Shown: piece by piece, positions 5,692-6,711 of the stretch
Numbering within the stretch: position 1 is the first letter of the stretch
Layout of the letters: every line of letters begins with the position of its first letter
Origin: Legionella longbeachae
Lineage (GTDB): Bacteria; Pseudomonadota; Gammaproteobacteria; Legionellales; Legionellaceae
Length of the DNA stretch: 6,711 nucleotides
Direction: 5' to 3'
NCBI GenBank assembly: GCA_016191305.1
Contig: JACPOX010000285.1
Coordinates: 1-6,711 of the forward strand
The notes under the pieces: generated by a model
What the model was told of the DNA's origin: nothing
Database searches by the model: none
The model's input: the letters and a program-made list of their open reading frames with translations, nothing else
Made by a program: the position numbers and the translations under genes

Positions 5692-6548
5692 AATGGTTTA
5701 TCCCCGCTAAAACTTTTTTATTAGGTGAATATGCTGCTTTAACTGGAGCTTCTGCAATTATTCTAACTACAGCCCCTTGCTTTGAATTAACATTGACCTC
5801 TCAGGCCGAATTATCTGGAATACACCCCGAATCTCCAGCAGGACTCTGGTGGCAACATCAACAACATTTGATGACAGGTCTTGTATGGAAGGATCCTTAT
5901 GCTGGTCGAGGAGGTCTAGGCGCATCCAGCGCACAATTTTTAGCAAGTTATTTAGCAAGTTGTGCTATTAAAAGGACAGAAGCACATTTAGACGATATGC
6001 TTAGAGCTTATTATGAGGTTTCCTGGACAGGAAAAGGCTTAAGACCAAGCGGCTACGATGTAATTGCCCAATCACAAAAAGGTTGCGTCTACATCAATAA
6101 ACAAAAAAATATCATTGATTCCTATGCCTGGCCTTTTCGAGATTTATCTTTTTTTCTTATCCATACAGGAATAAAACTTGCCACCCATGATCATTTACAA
6201 GAAGCTACCCTACCCGATCACATTGATTATTTATCTTCTTTAGTTGATAAAGCCAAACTGGCATACGAACAAATCGACTCTAAAACAATAATAGCAACCA
6301 TTAACGACTATCATAAAAAATTATCTGAATTAAATTTGGTTGCAAAACACAGTATAAAAATTATTAATCAATTCAAAAAAAATCCAGAGATTCTTGCAAT
6401 TAAAGGTTGTGGTGCTTTAGGAGCTGATGTCATCTTACTTCTTACCTCAGCTGATAAGGCCTCAAATCTTGGTGAAAATTTAATAAGAGAAAATTGGACT
6501 ATACTAGCTACCGAAAAAAATCTTTATTTTCAGGATCAATTATTATAA
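5688..6548 (+). CDS. GHMP-family kinase, probably phosphomevalonate kinase-like
   Basis: ATP-dependent small-molecule kinase, presumably phosphorylating mevalonate or 5-phosphomevalonate, since it overlaps mvaA by ATGA and must be co-translated with it. 286 residues, short for the family (about 300-450). Motif 1 is PAKTFLLGEYAAL at 6-18, with GEYA as in phosphomevalonate kinases rather than the GEH of mevalonate kinases. Motif 2, the ATP phosphate loop, is GGLGASSAQ at 75-83. The likely catalytic Asp is Asp124 in PSGYDVIAQ, matching the GxGxDVAA block. Motif 3 is KGCGALGADV at 239-248, aligning with GAGGGD of ERG8-type enzymes and keeping the Asp at the end. These points favour the phosphomevalonate step, but several canonical glycines are replaced, so mevalonate kinase or a divergent member is possible. 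No further pathway gene follows; a tRNA lies 130 bp downstream. Confidence 0.8.
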   Translation: MKWFIPAKTFLLGEYAALTGASAIILTTAPCFELTLTSQAELSGIHPESPAGLWWQHQQHLMTGLVWKDPYAGRGGLGASSAQFLASYLASCAIKRTEAHLDDMLRAYYEVSWTGKGLRPSGYDVIAQSQKGCVYINKQKNIIDSYAWPFRDLSFFLIHTGIKLATHDHLQEATLPDHIDYLSSLVDKAKLAYEQIDSKTIIATINDYHKKLSELNLVAKHSIKIINQFKKNPEILAIKGCGALGADVILLLTSADKASNLGENLIRENWTILATEKNLYFQDQLL

Positions 6549-6637
6549 AAAACGGCCATTTTATAGGGTCAATTTGATTCAAAACGATATTCTTTACCAA
6601 AAACATATAAAAATATAAGAAACATCAATAAAAAGAC

Positions 6638-6665
6638 TTGAAATTCTATGCTAATCCGGTATTAT
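6638..6665 (+). promoter_or_regulatory. Promoter of the tRNA gene
   Basis: TTGAAA (6638-6643, 5/6 to consensus), a 16-nt spacer, and TATTAT (6660-6665, 5/6 to consensus) sit just before the tRNA. Start of transcription would be near 6672, giving a short 5' leader to be trimmed by RNase P. No terminator hairpin separates it from the kinase gene, so some read-through is possible. Confidence 0.6.
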
Positions 6666-6678
6666 TCCAGCCTCTTTA

Positions 6679-6711
6679 GGGCCGTTAGCTCAGTTGGTAG
6701 AGCAGGAGGCT
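6679..6711 (+). tRNA. 5' part of a tRNA, most likely tRNA-Lys (truncated by window end)
   Basis: The first 33 nt of a tRNA: acceptor strand GGGCCGT, TA at 8-9, D-arm GCTC / AGTTGGTA / GAGC, A26, anticodon-stem strand GGAGG, then C32 and T33. The window stops exactly before the anticodon. The 5' half closely resembles bacterial tRNA-Lys (GGGTCGTTAGCTCAGTTGGT in E. coli), and C32-T33 also fits, but identity cannot be proved without the anticodon. Confidence 0.88.

Noticed and set aside
6552..6566. AAAACGGCCATTTT after the kinase stop as a terminator
   Set aside because: It is a near-palindrome with no room for a loop and has no U-run, so it cannot form a standard terminator hairpin.

Overview
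The window looks like chromosomal DNA of a Legionella-type gammaproteobacterium. The partial gene at the left edge encodes a protein that closely resembles the Legionella 19-kDa peptidoglycan-associated lipoprotein as I remember it. The DNA is AT-rich, and a mevalonate-pathway pair typical of Legionella/Coxiella relatives is present. No mobile element, CRISPR array or phage gene is visible.

Layout. 1-366 (minus): 5' part of pal. 367-559: intergenic, holding pal's likely promoter and an 11-bp direct repeat. 560-3943 (minus): a compact four-gene operon, read right to left, for an MCE-type lipid ABC importer/exporter: permease with a fused N-terminal STAS domain, ATPase, single-MCE-domain membrane-anchored protein (TTG start), and auxiliary outer-membrane lipoprotein. 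Gene order and content match the LinKLMN class of MCE systems, related to MlaFEDB and plant TGD1-3. 3944-4392: a 449-bp divergent intergenic region. It holds the operon's promoter, a frame-broken mini-gene followed immediately by a Rho-independent terminator, and a short reading frame that looks like the N-terminus of type 2 isopentenyl-diphosphate isomerase (fni) joined directly to the ribosome binding site of the next gene. 4393-5691 (plus): class II HMG-CoA reductase (mvaA). 5688-6548 (plus, 4-bp ATGA overlap): a small GHMP kinase, probably phosphomevalonate kinase-like. 6679-6711: first 33 nt of a tRNA, most likely tRNA-Lys, with its own promoter.

How they work together. The minus-strand genes are all envelope functions: the MCE system would move lipids between inner and outer membranes, while Pal ties the outer membrane to peptidoglycan. 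The plus-strand pair belongs to isoprenoid-precursor synthesis: HMG-CoA to mevalonate, then a phosphorylation on the way to IPP.

The most unusual material is in the divergent intergenic region. It seems to carry two gene remnants: one +1-frameshifted, and one a possible fni 5' end that now acts as the leader of mvaA. I see no clearly novel multi-gene system; the MCE operon and mevalonate genes belong to known families.
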